A stretch of DNA of 64,000 nucleotides from Thermohalobaculum sp039821125. GTDB lineage: Bacteria > Pseudomonadota > Alphaproteobacteria > Rhodobacterales > Rhodobacteraceae. The translations under genes were made by a program, and so were the position numbers. The notes under the pieces are model-generated. The model was not told where the DNA came from and did no database searches. It saw only the letters and a program-made list of their open reading frames with translations. The stretch spans positions 19,782 to 83,781 of the forward strand of contig JBCBOR010000011.1 of the NCBI GenBank assembly GCA_039821125.1, read 5' to 3'. Shown in pieces: positions 1 to 8,025 of this stretch. Position 1 is the first letter of the stretch, and each line of letters begins with the position of its first letter.

Positions 1-254
1 ACAGTCTGCCCGTCCCGGTTCGTTGCGGTGACGTTGCGCCGGCAGCTGAACGGGCCGCTCTGGCAGGTCACGGTGCTGCTGGTGCTGCCGCCGTTCACAC
101 CGTCCCGGGTCACGGTCACGCCCGAGCCTTCCGAGTGCGTGCGGGTCACCGTGCCGTTCGGGCCGGTGCGGGTCCACTCGCTCGCCGCCACGTCGGTGAT
201 GATCATCGAGCTCAGCAGTGTCGCCGCCAGCCCCATTGGAACGAAGGATCTCAT
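1..254 (-). CDS. Small secreted protein of unknown function (partial, C-terminus beyond window)
   Basis: The gene reads off the left edge, so only the first 84 or so residues are visible. It starts with an ATG at 254 preceded by an AGGAGA ribosome site, 27 bp after the stop of the EF-hand gene, so the two are probably co-transcribed. Residues 1-24 look like a Sec signal peptide (hydrophobic run, then VAAS). The mature part is rich in Thr, Val, Gly and Ser (TRTGPNGTVTRTHSEGSG) and has two cysteines about eight residues apart that could form a disulfide. I do not recognise the family. The plus-strand reading over the same bases is a shadow. Confidence 0.6.
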   Translation of the reverse strand, partial: MRSFVPMGLAATLLSSMIITDVAASEWTRTGPNGTVTRTHSEGSGVTVTRDGVNGGSTSSTVTCQSGPFSCRRNVTATNRDGQT

Positions 255-281
255 GTCTTTCTCCTGAGTGCCGGGCATCGG

Positions 282-719
282 TTACTGGCGCTGTGCGGCG
301 ATGGTCTCGCGCATCTGGGCGATCTCTGCGGGGCTGGCGATCCCGTCGCCATTGCGGTCGACCAGATCGAACATCGGGTTGCGCGCGGTGAACTCGGCCT
401 CGGACAGAGCACCGTCGCCGTCCGAGTCAAGTCTCTGGGACCGCAACTCGACCATGCTGTCCATCATGCGCGCCATGGCGGCGATGCGGTCGCGGGCGAG
501 GTCGAGTTCGCGGCCCGAGATCTGACCATCGTTGTCCCCGTCGAGCCGGCTGAACATGGCGCGGCGGGCCTCGGTCGCTTCGGACTGGCTGACCGCGCCG
601 TCCCCATCGATGTCGGCGCGGAGCATCCCGGCAGCGAGCGGCTGGGCCGTCAGATGGGTGGCAAAGGCAGCAACCAGCAGGACCGTGGCGACCGCAAGGC
701 TTTGGTTTGTCGTGGGCAT
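282..719 (-). CDS. Secreted EF-hand calcium-binding protein
   Basis: A 145-residue exported protein with four EF-hand loops at about residues 36-47 (DIDGDGAVSQSE), 60-71 (DGDNDGQISGRE), 98-109 (DSDGDGALSEAE) and 121-132 (DRNGDGIASPAE). Each keeps acidic residues at loop positions 1, 3, 5 and 12, so calcium binding in the periplasm or outside the cell is likely. The N-terminal 25 or so residues form a signal peptide. I chose the ATG at 719 over one at 746 because GGAGAACGG lies just upstream and the signal peptide then starts directly. Small four-EF-hand proteins of this kind are common in Rhodobacterales, but the physiological role is unknown. It is followed closely by the small secreted protein at the window edge. 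Confidence 0.8.
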   Translation of the reverse strand: MPTTNQSLAVATVLLVAAFATHLTAQPLAAGMLRADIDGDGAVSQSEATEARRAMFSRLDGDNDGQISGRELDLARDRIAAMARMMDSMVELRSQRLDSDGDGALSEAEFTARNPMFDLVDRNGDGIASPAEIAQMRETIAAQRQ

Positions 720-892
720 AATCCGTTCTCCAGTGTGACCGAGCATTGGGTGCTCATGAACTGGTACGGAGGATTTTTGCGGCCCCTACGCGGTGGGGCG
801 GTTTTTTTGTTGGTACAGCGCGACCGACTGCGGTGGCCCTGGACGCTACGCGCTTTTACTCCGGGCCGGGTGCGTGGCGGTGACGGGATCGC

Positions 893-1861
893 TTACACCA
901 GATGGCAGGCGACCGTGTGGCCGTCGCCCTTCAGCACCGGCATCGTCTCGCGGCACTGGGGCTGGGCGATGGGACAGCGCGAGGCAAAGCGGCACCCTTT
1001 GGGCAGGTTGATCGGGCTGGGTGGATCACCCTCCAGCCGGACCCGCTCGCGCCGGTTCTGCTTGGCGCCATGCACCGTGGGCACCGCGCCCAGCAACGCC
1101 TTGGTGTAGGGGTGCTGCGGCGATTTGAACAGCGTCACTCGGTCCGCCTGCTCGACGATCTGGCCGAGATACATCACCGCGATCTCGTCGCAGATGTGCT
1201 GCACCACGCCCAGATCGTGGGAGATGAACAGGTATGTCAGCCCGAGATCCCGTTGCAGCCGCGCCATCAGGTTCAGGATCTGCGCCTGGATCGCGACGTC
1301 CAGGGCCGAGACCGGCTCGTCACACACGATCAGGTCGGGCTTGGTCGAGAGCGCGCGGGCCAGCCCCAGCCGCTGGCGTTGCCCGCCCGAGAACTGGTGC
1401 GGGAACAGAGCCTGCTGCTCGGGGCGCAGACCGACCTGCTCGAACAGCTCAGCCACCGCCGTGTCGCGCTCGGCCCGGGTGCCGATCTGCATCAGCTCCA
1501 GCGGCTCGCGGACAATCTCGCCCGCCCGTTTGCGCGGGTCGAGCGAGGAATAGGGATCCTGAAACACGATCTGGAAGCGGCGGCGCGCGGCCCGCAGATC
1601 CTCGCCTTCAAGGTCGCTGATCGCGGTATCGCCGAGGCTCACGCGCCCTGCCGTGATCGGTACCAGCCTCATGATCGCCAGCGCCGTGGTGGACTTGCCC
1701 GAGCCGCTCTCGCCGACAATGCCGAAGGTCTTGCCCGCGGGGACGGAGAAGCTGACGCCATCGACAGCATGAACCGTTGGCTTGCGCCCGGTCAGGCCAC
1801 GGCCGCCGCCGAAGTGGACCTTCAGGTCCTCGACGACCAGCGCACTGTCGCGGGCGCTCAT
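893..1861 (-). CDS. Peptide ABC transporter ATP-binding protein (DppF/OppF type)
   Basis: Second ATPase of the peptide transporter, 322 residues. Walker A is GESGSGKST at residues 50-58, the ABC signature is SGGQR at about 158-162, and Walker B is LIVCDEP at about 177-183. The C-terminal oligopeptide-type extension has the usual cysteine pattern (CRFASRCP ... QC). The start is the ATG at 1861, which overlaps the TGA of the preceding ATPase gene by 4 bp, showing translational coupling; a longer reading from 1891 would overlap that gene further without a reason. It is the last gene of a five-gene operon (binding protein, DppB, DppC, DppD, DppF). The substrate could be peptides, opines or another nutrient of the same transporter class. 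Confidence 0.93.
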   Translation of the reverse strand: MSARDSALVVEDLKVHFGGGRGLTGRKPTVHAVDGVSFSVPAGKTFGIVGESGSGKSTTALAIMRLVPITAGRVSLGDTAISDLEGEDLRAARRRFQIVFQDPYSSLDPRKRAGEIVREPLELMQIGTRAERDTAVAELFEQVGLRPEQQALFPHQFSGGQRQRLGLARALSTKPDLIVCDEPVSALDVAIQAQILNLMARLQRDLGLTYLFISHDLGVVQHICDEIAVMYLGQIVEQADRVTLFKSPQHPYTKALLGAVPTVHGAKQNRRERVRLEGDPPSPINLPKGCRFASRCPIAQPQCRETMPVLKGDGHTVACHLV

Positions 1862-2850
1862 GGGGTGGCCTCCGGCCGGGCGACCCAGCACGCGGTCAGA
1901 TGGGCGTCATCGGACGCGACCAGATCAGGCTTCGCGCCGAGGCATTTCTCGACCCGTTCATTGCAGCGGGGCGCAAAGGCACAGCCGACCCCCAGGTCGG
2001 TCAGGGCAGGCACGACACCGGGGATTTCCACCAGTTCCTGCCGCTCGGGCGAGGGATCGGGTTCCAGATGTGGCACGCAGGCTATCAGCCCCTTGGTGTA
2101 AGGATGCTCGGGCGCCGACAGCACGGTCTCGACCGCGCCCTTCTCGACCACCCGGCCCGCGTACATCACGGCGACCCGGTCGGCGAGCTCGGCAATCGCG
2201 CCCATGTCGTGGGTGATCATCAGGATGGCGGTGCCCATCTCGCGCTGGAGATCCTGCAGCAGGTCGAAGATCTGCGCCTGCACGGTGGCATCGAGCGCCG
2301 TCGTCGGCTCGTCGGCGATCAGCACACGCGGGCGGCAGGCCAGCGCAATCGCGATCATCACCCGCTGGCGCATGCCCCCCGAAAGCTGATGGGGATAAGC
2401 CTTCGCACGCAGCTCGGCCTCCGGAATGTCCACCGCGCGCAGCATCTCGACGGCGCGGGCCATGGCGGCACGGGGGGAGGCATTTTCATGCAGCCGCACG
2501 CTCTCGGCGATCTGCTCGCCCACTGTAAAGACAGGGTTGAGCGAGGTCATCGGCTCCTGAAAGATCATGCCGATATCGCGGCCCCGGATCTCGCGCAGGT
2601 CGTTCTCGGCCATGCCGACCATCTCGACCCCGTCGAGGCGGATGGACCCGGAAGTGACCTTGCCCGGCGGGCTTGGCACCAGCCCCATGATCGAGAGCGC
2701 CGTCATGGATTTGCCGCAGCCCGACTCGCCGACGATGCCGAGGATCTCGCCCTCGCCAACTTCCAGAGACACGTGATCCAGCACGCGCGCAGGCCCGGCG
2801 CGGGTCTTGAAGTCGACCACAACGTCCTCGACCGTCAGCAGCGCGCTCAT
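1858..2850 (-). CDS. Peptide ABC transporter ATP-binding protein (DppD/OppD type)
   Basis: First ATPase of the pair, 330 residues, energising uptake through the two permeases upstream. Walker A GESGCGKS is at 41-48, the signature LSGGMRQR at 156-163 and Walker B VLIADEP at 176-182. The C-terminus has the oligopeptide/dipeptide-specific domain (CAFAPRCNERVEKC). The start overlaps the end of the DppC-like gene by 4 bp (2847-2850), and the stop overlaps the DppF-like start in the same way, so the set is one translationally coupled operon on the minus strand. Confidence 0.93.
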   Translation of the reverse strand: MSALLTVEDVVVDFKTRAGPARVLDHVSLEVGEGEILGIVGESGCGKSMTALSIMGLVPSPPGKVTSGSIRLDGVEMVGMAENDLREIRGRDIGMIFQEPMTSLNPVFTVGEQIAESVRLHENASPRAAMARAVEMLRAVDIPEAELRAKAYPHQLSGGMRQRVMIAIALACRPRVLIADEPTTALDATVQAQIFDLLQDLQREMGTAILMITHDMGAIAELADRVAVMYAGRVVEKGAVETVLSAPEHPYTKGLIACVPHLEPDPSPERQELVEIPGVVPALTDLGVGCAFAPRCNERVEKCLGAKPDLVASDDAHLTACWVARPEATP

Positions 2851-3749
2851 CGCTGCCTCAGCTTGGGGTTCAGCGCATCGTTCAGCCCGTCACCGATCAG
2901 CGAGATCGCCAGCACGGTCAGGAAGATCGCGATGCCGGGAATGGCGACGGCGAAGCCTGCGTCGAGGATGTACGGCCGGTTCGAGCCGATGACCTGCCCC
3001 CAGCTCATCACGTTGGGGTCGCTGAGCCCGAGGAAGCTCAGCGCCGCCTCGAACAATATCGCCGAGCCGACCATCAGGTTCGCCTGCACGATGATCGGCG
3101 GCATGGCGTTGGGCAGGATCACGCGGAAGATCAGATAGCCGTCGCGCGCGCTGCCGGACCGGGCGGCGGCGACGTACTCCATCTCGCGGATGCGCAGGAA
3201 TTCGGACCGGGTCACGCGGGCCACCGCCGTCCAACTGACGACCCCGATGGCCATGGTGACGGTGAACAGCGACGCGCCGAAGAGCGCGACGATCACCATG
3301 GAGAAGAGGAGGGTCGGTAGGACCTGGAAGAACTCGGTGAAGCGCATCAGCGCCTCCTCGACCCATCCGCCATAGTACCCCGCGAAGGCCCCGACCGTGA
3401 CGCCGATGACCAGCGAGATGATCGCCGCCGACAGGCCGATGGCCATCGAAACCTGCCCGCCCGCCATCATCGCCGACAGGATGTCCCGGCCGAGGTAGTC
3501 GGTGCCGAACAGGAACCCTTCCTCGCCCGGCGCGGCGAAGGGGGCCCAGACCATCTCGAACGGGTCGGTGGTGTGAAGGTATGGCCCGATGAAGGTGAAC
3601 GCCAGGATCGCGAGCAGCAGGATCAGGCCCACGACCGCGTTGATGTTGGAGAAAAACATCCCCAGCATTTCGCGCGCCGGGTGGGTGACCTTTGCGCTGG
3701 GCAGATCGGCAGAGGCATCACGGGCCTTTTCGGGGGTGACGTCCGTCAT
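2847..3749 (-). CDS. Peptide ABC transporter permease (DppC type)
   Basis: A 300-residue inner-membrane permease of the BPD_transp_1 family with a long cytoplasmic N-terminus, about six membrane segments and the EAA loop (YVAAARSGSARDGYLIFRVI, followed by LPNAMPP) that docks on the ATPases. I chose the ATG at 3749, 4 bp after the stop of the DppB-like gene, with GCTGAGGCG as ribosome site. A longer in-frame start at 3782 would overlap DppB by about 29 bp and adds a non-conserved stretch. It pairs with the DppB-like subunit to form the channel. Confidence 0.9.
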   Translation of the reverse strand: MTDVTPEKARDASADLPSAKVTHPAREMLGMFFSNINAVVGLILLLAILAFTFIGPYLHTTDPFEMVWAPFAAPGEEGFLFGTDYLGRDILSAMMAGGQVSMAIGLSAAIISLVIGVTVGAFAGYYGGWVEEALMRFTEFFQVLPTLLFSMVIVALFGASLFTVTMAIGVVSWTAVARVTRSEFLRIREMEYVAAARSGSARDGYLIFRVILPNAMPPIIVQANLMVGSAILFEAALSFLGLSDPNVMSWGQVIGSNRPYILDAGFAVAIPGIAIFLTVLAISLIGDGLNDALNPKLRQR

Positions 3750-3753
3750 CGCC

Positions 3754-4728
3754 TCAGCCCGCTTTGATCCGCGGATCGACAAGGCGCAGCGCGATGTCGG
3801 TCAGGATGTTGAAGATGATCACCACCAGCGCCGAGAAGAACAGGATGCCCATGATCGTCGGCGTGTCCCGCGCCAGGATCGATTGCAGCGCCAGGGTGCC
3901 GAGGCCGGGCCAACTGAAAACCGTTTCGACCACCACGGCGCCCGAGATGACCGAGGCGAACTGAAGCCCCGCCACGGTGATCACCGGGCCGACCGCATTC
4001 TTCAGCGCGTGCTTGTACAGCACCAGCCGCTCAGGCACGCCCTTGGCCCGTGCGGTGCGCACGTAATCCGCGCCCAGCACCTCCTGCATCGAGGCGCGCG
4101 CCAGTCGCGAGTACAGCGCCAGATAGATTGACGCCAAAGTCACCATCGGCAGCACCAGATGGTAGGCAATATCCAGCGCCTTGACGAAAAACCCGCCCTC
4201 GACTGTCACGTTCTGCATGCCGCCCACCGGGAAGACCGGAAAGATCGAGACGAAGAGGATGATCAGCAGGATCCCGGTCCAGAACACCGGCGCGGCAAAG
4301 CCAAAGAGGGCCAGGAACGTGACCACCGCATTCAGCACCCCGCGCGGGTTCTTGGCGGCCAGCACCCCCAGAACCGTGCCGATCACGATGGCCAGAAACT
4401 GCGCCGAGAACACCAGCAGCAGGGTCGCCGGCAACCGCTCCAGCACCAGCTCCGTCACCGGCGTGTTGTAGAAGTAGGAATACCCCAGATCGAACTGCAC
4501 GACCCCCGCCATGTACCGCCAGAGCTGGACGTAGAACGGCTGATCCAGGCCGTACCGGACCCGGATTTCCTCGATGATCTCGGCATCGGCGCCGCCCATG
4601 TCACCGGCAATCGTGTCGGCGATATCGCCCGGCGCGACCGAGATCAGGCAGAAGTTCAGGATCAGCACGGCCAGCAGCAACAGCAGGCCATAGCCGATGC
4701 GGATGCCAAGGATACGCAGCAGATCCAT
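3754..4728 (-). CDS. Peptide ABC transporter permease (DppB type)
   Basis: A 324-residue permease of the DppB/OppB class, with the first membrane helix near residues 9-31 and a large periplasmic loop typical of DppB. A C-terminal EAA-type loop reads YVRTARAKGVPERLVLYKHA, followed by LKNAVGP. It lies downstream of the binding-protein gene, separated by 116 bp containing a strong hairpin, and 4 bp upstream of the DppC-like gene. Subfamily assignment is by overall pattern; the transported solute is not shown by the sequence. Confidence 0.92.
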   Translation of the reverse strand: MDLLRILGIRIGYGLLLLLAVLILNFCLISVAPGDIADTIAGDMGGADAEIIEEIRVRYGLDQPFYVQLWRYMAGVVQFDLGYSYFYNTPVTELVLERLPATLLLVFSAQFLAIVIGTVLGVLAAKNPRGVLNAVVTFLALFGFAAPVFWTGILLIILFVSIFPVFPVGGMQNVTVEGGFFVKALDIAYHLVLPMVTLASIYLALYSRLARASMQEVLGADYVRTARAKGVPERLVLYKHALKNAVGPVITVAGLQFASVISGAVVVETVFSWPGLGTLALQSILARDTPTIMGILFFSALVVIIFNILTDIALRLVDPRIKAG

Positions 4729-4750
4729 CAGGCCCCCGGGACCCCCTCTT

Positions 4751-4800
4751 CATCTTGCCGGAAATACCTCGGGGTGCGGGGCAGCGCCCCGCAAGTCCCA
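4751..4800. repeat. Candidate REP-like intergenic palindrome
   Basis: The stretch holds the short palindrome TGCGGGGCAGCGCCCCGCA (4775-4793), preceded by CATCTTGCCGGAAATACCTC. From memory, close variants of this two-part motif recur in intergenic regions of Rhodobacteraceae genomes. I saw only one copy in this window, so the repeat status is inference. Confidence 0.35.
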
Positions 4801-4802
4801 GG

Positions 4803-4834
4803 CCGCCGCCCGTGCGCAATCACACGGGCGGCGG
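4803..4834 (-). terminator. Hairpin between binding-protein and permease genes
   Basis: A perfect 12-bp inverted repeat (CCGCCGCCCGTG / CACGGGCGGCGG) with an 8-nt loop lies 11 bp after the binding-protein stop. There is no T-run on the minus-strand exit side, so it is more likely an RNA-processing or partial-attenuation stem than a full terminator. Such stems commonly let binding proteins be made in excess of the membrane subunits. Confidence 0.55.
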
Positions 4835-4844
4835 CGGTCCGTGG

Positions 4845-6416
4845 TTACTTCAGATACACCTTGTCGTAGGGATGCGAGGTGCCCCAGATCGACTCCGGTG
4901 CGTTCCCGACCTTGGCGTTCGACACCGTGTGATAAGGCGAGGGGAACAGCGGATACAAAGGCAGCTCGTCGGCCAGGATCTGCTGGAACTCGGCATAGTA
5001 CTTCTTGCGCAGCTCCTGATCGTTGGTCGATCCGGCCAGCTCCATCAGCTCGTCCACCCGCGCGTTCGCGTATTGCTGGGTGTTCGACCAGATGACGCCC
5101 TTCTTGATGTTGTCGGACGAGTAGGTGCGGTGCACGCCGATCACCGGGTCGCCCCAGTTGAAGACGTTGTCGATGGTCATCTCGAACTCGTGGTTCGAGA
5201 TCCGCTTGGCCCAGCTCGGGAAATCGGGCGAGGCCCGGACCGTCACATCGATGCCGATCTTCTTCAGTGCCGGTTTCATATACTCGGCGGGCGGCTTCAC
5301 CGTCGGCCAGCCATAGTCAACCGTCAGCTTGAAGCGCATGCCGTCATCGCCCTTGGCATAGCCCGCGTCATCCAACAGCTTGTTCGCCTTGTCGATGTCC
5401 AGCTCGTAGGCATAGACGCTGTCATCGTAGAACGGGCTGCCGGGGTGGATGCCGGTTTTGGACTCCTGCGCGGTACCGAGCATCAGCGCCTTCAGCATGA
5501 ACTTGGTATCGACCGCATAGGCGATGGCTTTCCTCACCACCGGGTCGGCGGTCGGGCCGTCCTTGGTGTTGAACGCCAGCCAGTTGATCGGCCCGATAGC
5601 AGCATAGCCCTTGCCCGAGACCAGGAGATCCGCGTTCTTCTTCAGCCGGGTCAGGTTGCGCGGATCCGCCTCGAAGCCCGACATCATGATCTCGCCGCTC
5701 TCGAGCGCGATGGTCCGGGCCGAGCCGTCCTTGACGATCCGCATCACGATCTTGTCGAGATAGGGCAGCCCGTCGAGGAAGTAGTTCTCGTTCTTCTCGA
5801 GGATGATGTGCTGGTCGCGCACGAACTCGACCAGTTTGAACGGGCCTGAGCCGACCACGTTCTCGGAATTCTGCGGGTGTGCTTTGGGGTCCTGCCCGTC
5901 GCCATAGACATGCTGTGGGATGATCGACAGAAGTTGCGAGGACATCGCCAGCATCAGCGCCGGGTGCGGCTTGGACAGGCGCAGGATCGCGGTGTGCTCA
6001 TCCGGCGTCTCGACGCTCTCGACCGGCGCGAACATCGACTTGAACGGGTGGTTGGCCTTCACCGTTTCGATGGAAAACGCCACGTCCTTCGAGGTGATCG
6101 GCTGGCCGTCGTGGAAGACAGCATCCTTCACAAGGTTCAGCGTGACCGACAACTCGTCCGCCGAGATCTCCCAGCTTTCCGCGAGGTACGGCTGGGGGTT
6201 CCACCCCTCGTCATAGCGCAAAGGCGCCGCGAACAACTGCGTGCCCGGTTGGCCCGTGGCGGTGCCCGACTGCACCGCCGGGTTCAGGTGGCGCGGTGTC
6301 TGCTGGATCGCCATGACCAGCGTGCCGCCGGATTTGGGCTCGTCCGCCTGTGCGAACGGCACAACCGCGCCAGCGGTCAGGACCGCAGCGGTTGCGAGTG
6401 TGAACAGTCTCTTCAT
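4845..6416 (-). CDS. Peptide ABC transporter substrate-binding protein (family 5)
   Basis: A 523-residue periplasmic binding protein of the DppA/OppA (SBP_bac_5) family that captures the solute for the downstream permease and ATPase genes. A signal peptide occupies about residues 1-23 (ends FAQA|DEP). The mature start GGTLVMAIQQTPRHLNPA and the later NYFLDGLPYLDKIVMRIV and LAFNTKDGPTADPVVRKAIA segments are characteristic of the family. The ATG at 6416 has a good AGGGAGAT ribosome site; the longer frame to 6458 has no signal peptide at its start. First gene of the five-gene operon. Substrate specificity cannot be read from sequence alone. Confidence 0.93.
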   Translation of the reverse strand: MKRLFTLATAAVLTAGAVVPFAQADEPKSGGTLVMAIQQTPRHLNPAVQSGTATGQPGTQLFAAPLRYDEGWNPQPYLAESWEISADELSVTLNLVKDAVFHDGQPITSKDVAFSIETVKANHPFKSMFAPVESVETPDEHTAILRLSKPHPALMLAMSSQLLSIIPQHVYGDGQDPKAHPQNSENVVGSGPFKLVEFVRDQHIILEKNENYFLDGLPYLDKIVMRIVKDGSARTIALESGEIMMSGFEADPRNLTRLKKNADLLVSGKGYAAIGPINWLAFNTKDGPTADPVVRKAIAYAVDTKFMLKALMLGTAQESKTGIHPGSPFYDDSVYAYELDIDKANKLLDDAGYAKGDDGMRFKLTVDYGWPTVKPPAEYMKPALKKIGIDVTVRASPDFPSWAKRISNHEFEMTIDNVFNWGDPVIGVHRTYSSDNIKKGVIWSNTQQYANARVDELMELAGSTNDQELRKKYYAEFQQILADELPLYPLFPSPYHTVSNAKVGNAPESIWGTSHPYDKVYLK

Positions 6417-6968
6417 GATATCTCCCTGTCTGTCCTGTCCCGGCCAGGCTGTGCCCACCCGGCGCCTTGCATCAGATGCAGGGCACAGGGTGCGACCGTC
6501 CCGGCTCGGCGTTCAGCCACGTCGGCACTACGACACGTTTTGCAGTGCAGCGCAATGATGAAGCTGTGCCGAGAAATCCCGGCCGCGCACCAGACAGATC
6601 CATTCGCGGTTCTTTGATCACCAGAGATCATCCCGATGAACCGCATCGACACGGGGCTGTCACATGAGGCCCGGCAAGGTTGTGGTTCGTGCTATCGCGT
6701 CTGCCCCGAGACCGGCGGTCTTGTCTGCGAAATGGCGCCGCGGCGCCGGTCAGGCAGGCTCCCGGGCCGAGACGCCGATCGCCTGCCCCGCGGTCGAGGG
6801 TGCCATGGACGATGCCGGTGTGAGGGTACCGGCACGTCCGCCGCCATGATGTCCCTGATTCTGATGCCGAATGTGCCTTGGATCTCGACCCCTCCGCCGA
6901 ATGCGGTTAATGGGATATTACGGCAAAACCGAAACAACCTTGGGCCGTTCGGGTCAGATGAGGGCGAT
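6417..6968. other. 552-bp divergent intergenic region
   Basis: This stretch separates two divergently transcribed binding-protein genes and so must contain both promoters. Open frames exist here but none has recognisable protein features or a good ribosome site. I see no RNA gene, riboswitch-like structure or clear operator. The right part (about 6900-6960) is more AT-rich and is the best place for the promoter of the TRAP gene. Confidence 0.5.
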
Positions 6969-8000
6969 ATGCGCATGAGACAGATCACTGGACTGATCGG
7001 GGTGGGCCTGTTGACCGGTGCGCTGGGGACAGACACCGCGCTGGCCGCCGACACCTCGGGCTGTCAGGATGGCGAGCGGGTGATCCGCTTCAGCCACGTC
7101 ACCGCCGAGACCGGACATCCCAAAGGCCGGGCCGCGAAGGCGCTGGCCGAGCGCGTGAACGCCGAGTTCGACGGCACGCTTTGCATGATCATCTATCCCA
7201 ATGCCGAACTGTATTCGGACAACGAGGAACTTTTCGCCGCGATGCAGGCCGGCGAAGTGCAGATGGCTGCCCCCTCGCTGGCAAAAATGAGCGGTTTCTC
7301 CAAGGGATTCCAGGTCTTCGATCTGCCCTTCATGTTCCGCGACATGATCCACGTGATCGACTTCACCTACACGGACGAGGCGCAGGGCCTGCTGCGGTCG
7401 ATGGACGGGACCGGTCTGACGGGGCTTGCCTACTGGATGAACGGCATGCGCCAGATCTCGGCCAATCGTGCCCTGGAGGCGCCGGGCGATGTGGCCGGGC
7501 TGCGGTTCCGCATTCAGGGCTCGCCGGTCGAGCGCGCATATTACGGCCTGCTGGGTGCTGACGTGCAGAAGATGTCCTTCTCCAAGGTCTTCGGTGCCCT
7601 CGAGAGCGGTGAGGTCGATGGGCAGGAGAACTCATGGTCCAACATCTACACCAAGGCGTTTCATACCGTTCAGCACTCGATCAACGAGACCAACCACAGC
7701 CTTATTGCCTATGCGCTCATCGTCTCGACCGATTTCTGGCAGGGACTGCCGCGAAGACAGCGCGATCAGCTCAACCTTGTGATCCAGGAGGTCACGCACG
7801 AGTACAACGGCTTTGCCTTCCAGTTGGACGAGGTGAACCGGAGCAAGGTCTTCGAAAGCGACACCCCTGTGCGGGTCCTTGATGCGGACGCTCGGCAGCT
7901 TTGGGTCAACACATTGCGCCCGGTCTGGCAGCAGTTCGAGGGCGAGATTGGCGCTGGCCTGATCGCTGCGGCATCGGGCGGTGCGGTGGTGAACCAGTAG
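6969..8000 (+). CDS. TRAP transporter substrate-binding protein (DctP family), orphan
   Basis: A 343-residue periplasmic solute-binding protein of the DctP family. It has a signal peptide (residues 1 to about 27), then VIRFSHVTAETGHPKGRAA, YPNAELYSDNEELFAAMQAG, LPFMFRD and the conserved VDGQENSWSNIYTKAF segment around the carboxylate-binding arginine region. The start at 6969 follows GAGGGCG; a second ATG at 6975 is also possible, and the long upstream frame to 6636 lacks protein-like composition. These proteins normally work with DctQ and DctM membrane subunits, but none is nearby: the next gene is on the opposite strand. It may share membrane subunits encoded elsewhere. Typical substrates are organic acids. 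Confidence 0.88.
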   Translation: MRMRQITGLIGVGLLTGALGTDTALAADTSGCQDGERVIRFSHVTAETGHPKGRAAKALAERVNAEFDGTLCMIIYPNAELYSDNEELFAAMQAGEVQMAAPSLAKMSGFSKGFQVFDLPFMFRDMIHVIDFTYTDEAQGLLRSMDGTGLTGLAYWMNGMRQISANRALEAPGDVAGLRFRIQGSPVERAYYGLLGADVQKMSFSKVFGALESGEVDGQENSWSNIYTKAFHTVQHSINETNHSLIAYALIVSTDFWQGLPRRQRDQLNLVIQEVTHEYNGFAFQLDEVNRSKVFESDTPVRVLDADARQLWVNTLRPVWQQFEGEIGAGLIAAASGGAVVNQ

Positions 8001-8025
8001 CGGGCGCCTTGGCGCGCGAACTGCA

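Noticed and set aside
782..808. Stem GCCCC/GGGGC followed by TTTTTTT as terminator
   Set aside because: Stem is only 5 bp with an 8-nt loop and its T-run is on the plus strand while all nearby genes are on the minus strand; not convincing as a terminator.
135..1109. Long plus-strand reading frame of 324 residues across the EF-hand gene and the peptide ATPase gene
   Set aside because: It is antisense to two well-supported genes, is full of Arg/Gly/Ala/His and has no family feature; a GC-rich shadow.
6636..6968. N-terminal extension of the TRAP binding protein with a Cys-rich start
   Set aside because: The family signal peptide begins at 6969; the upstream frame has shadow-like composition and no ribosome site.
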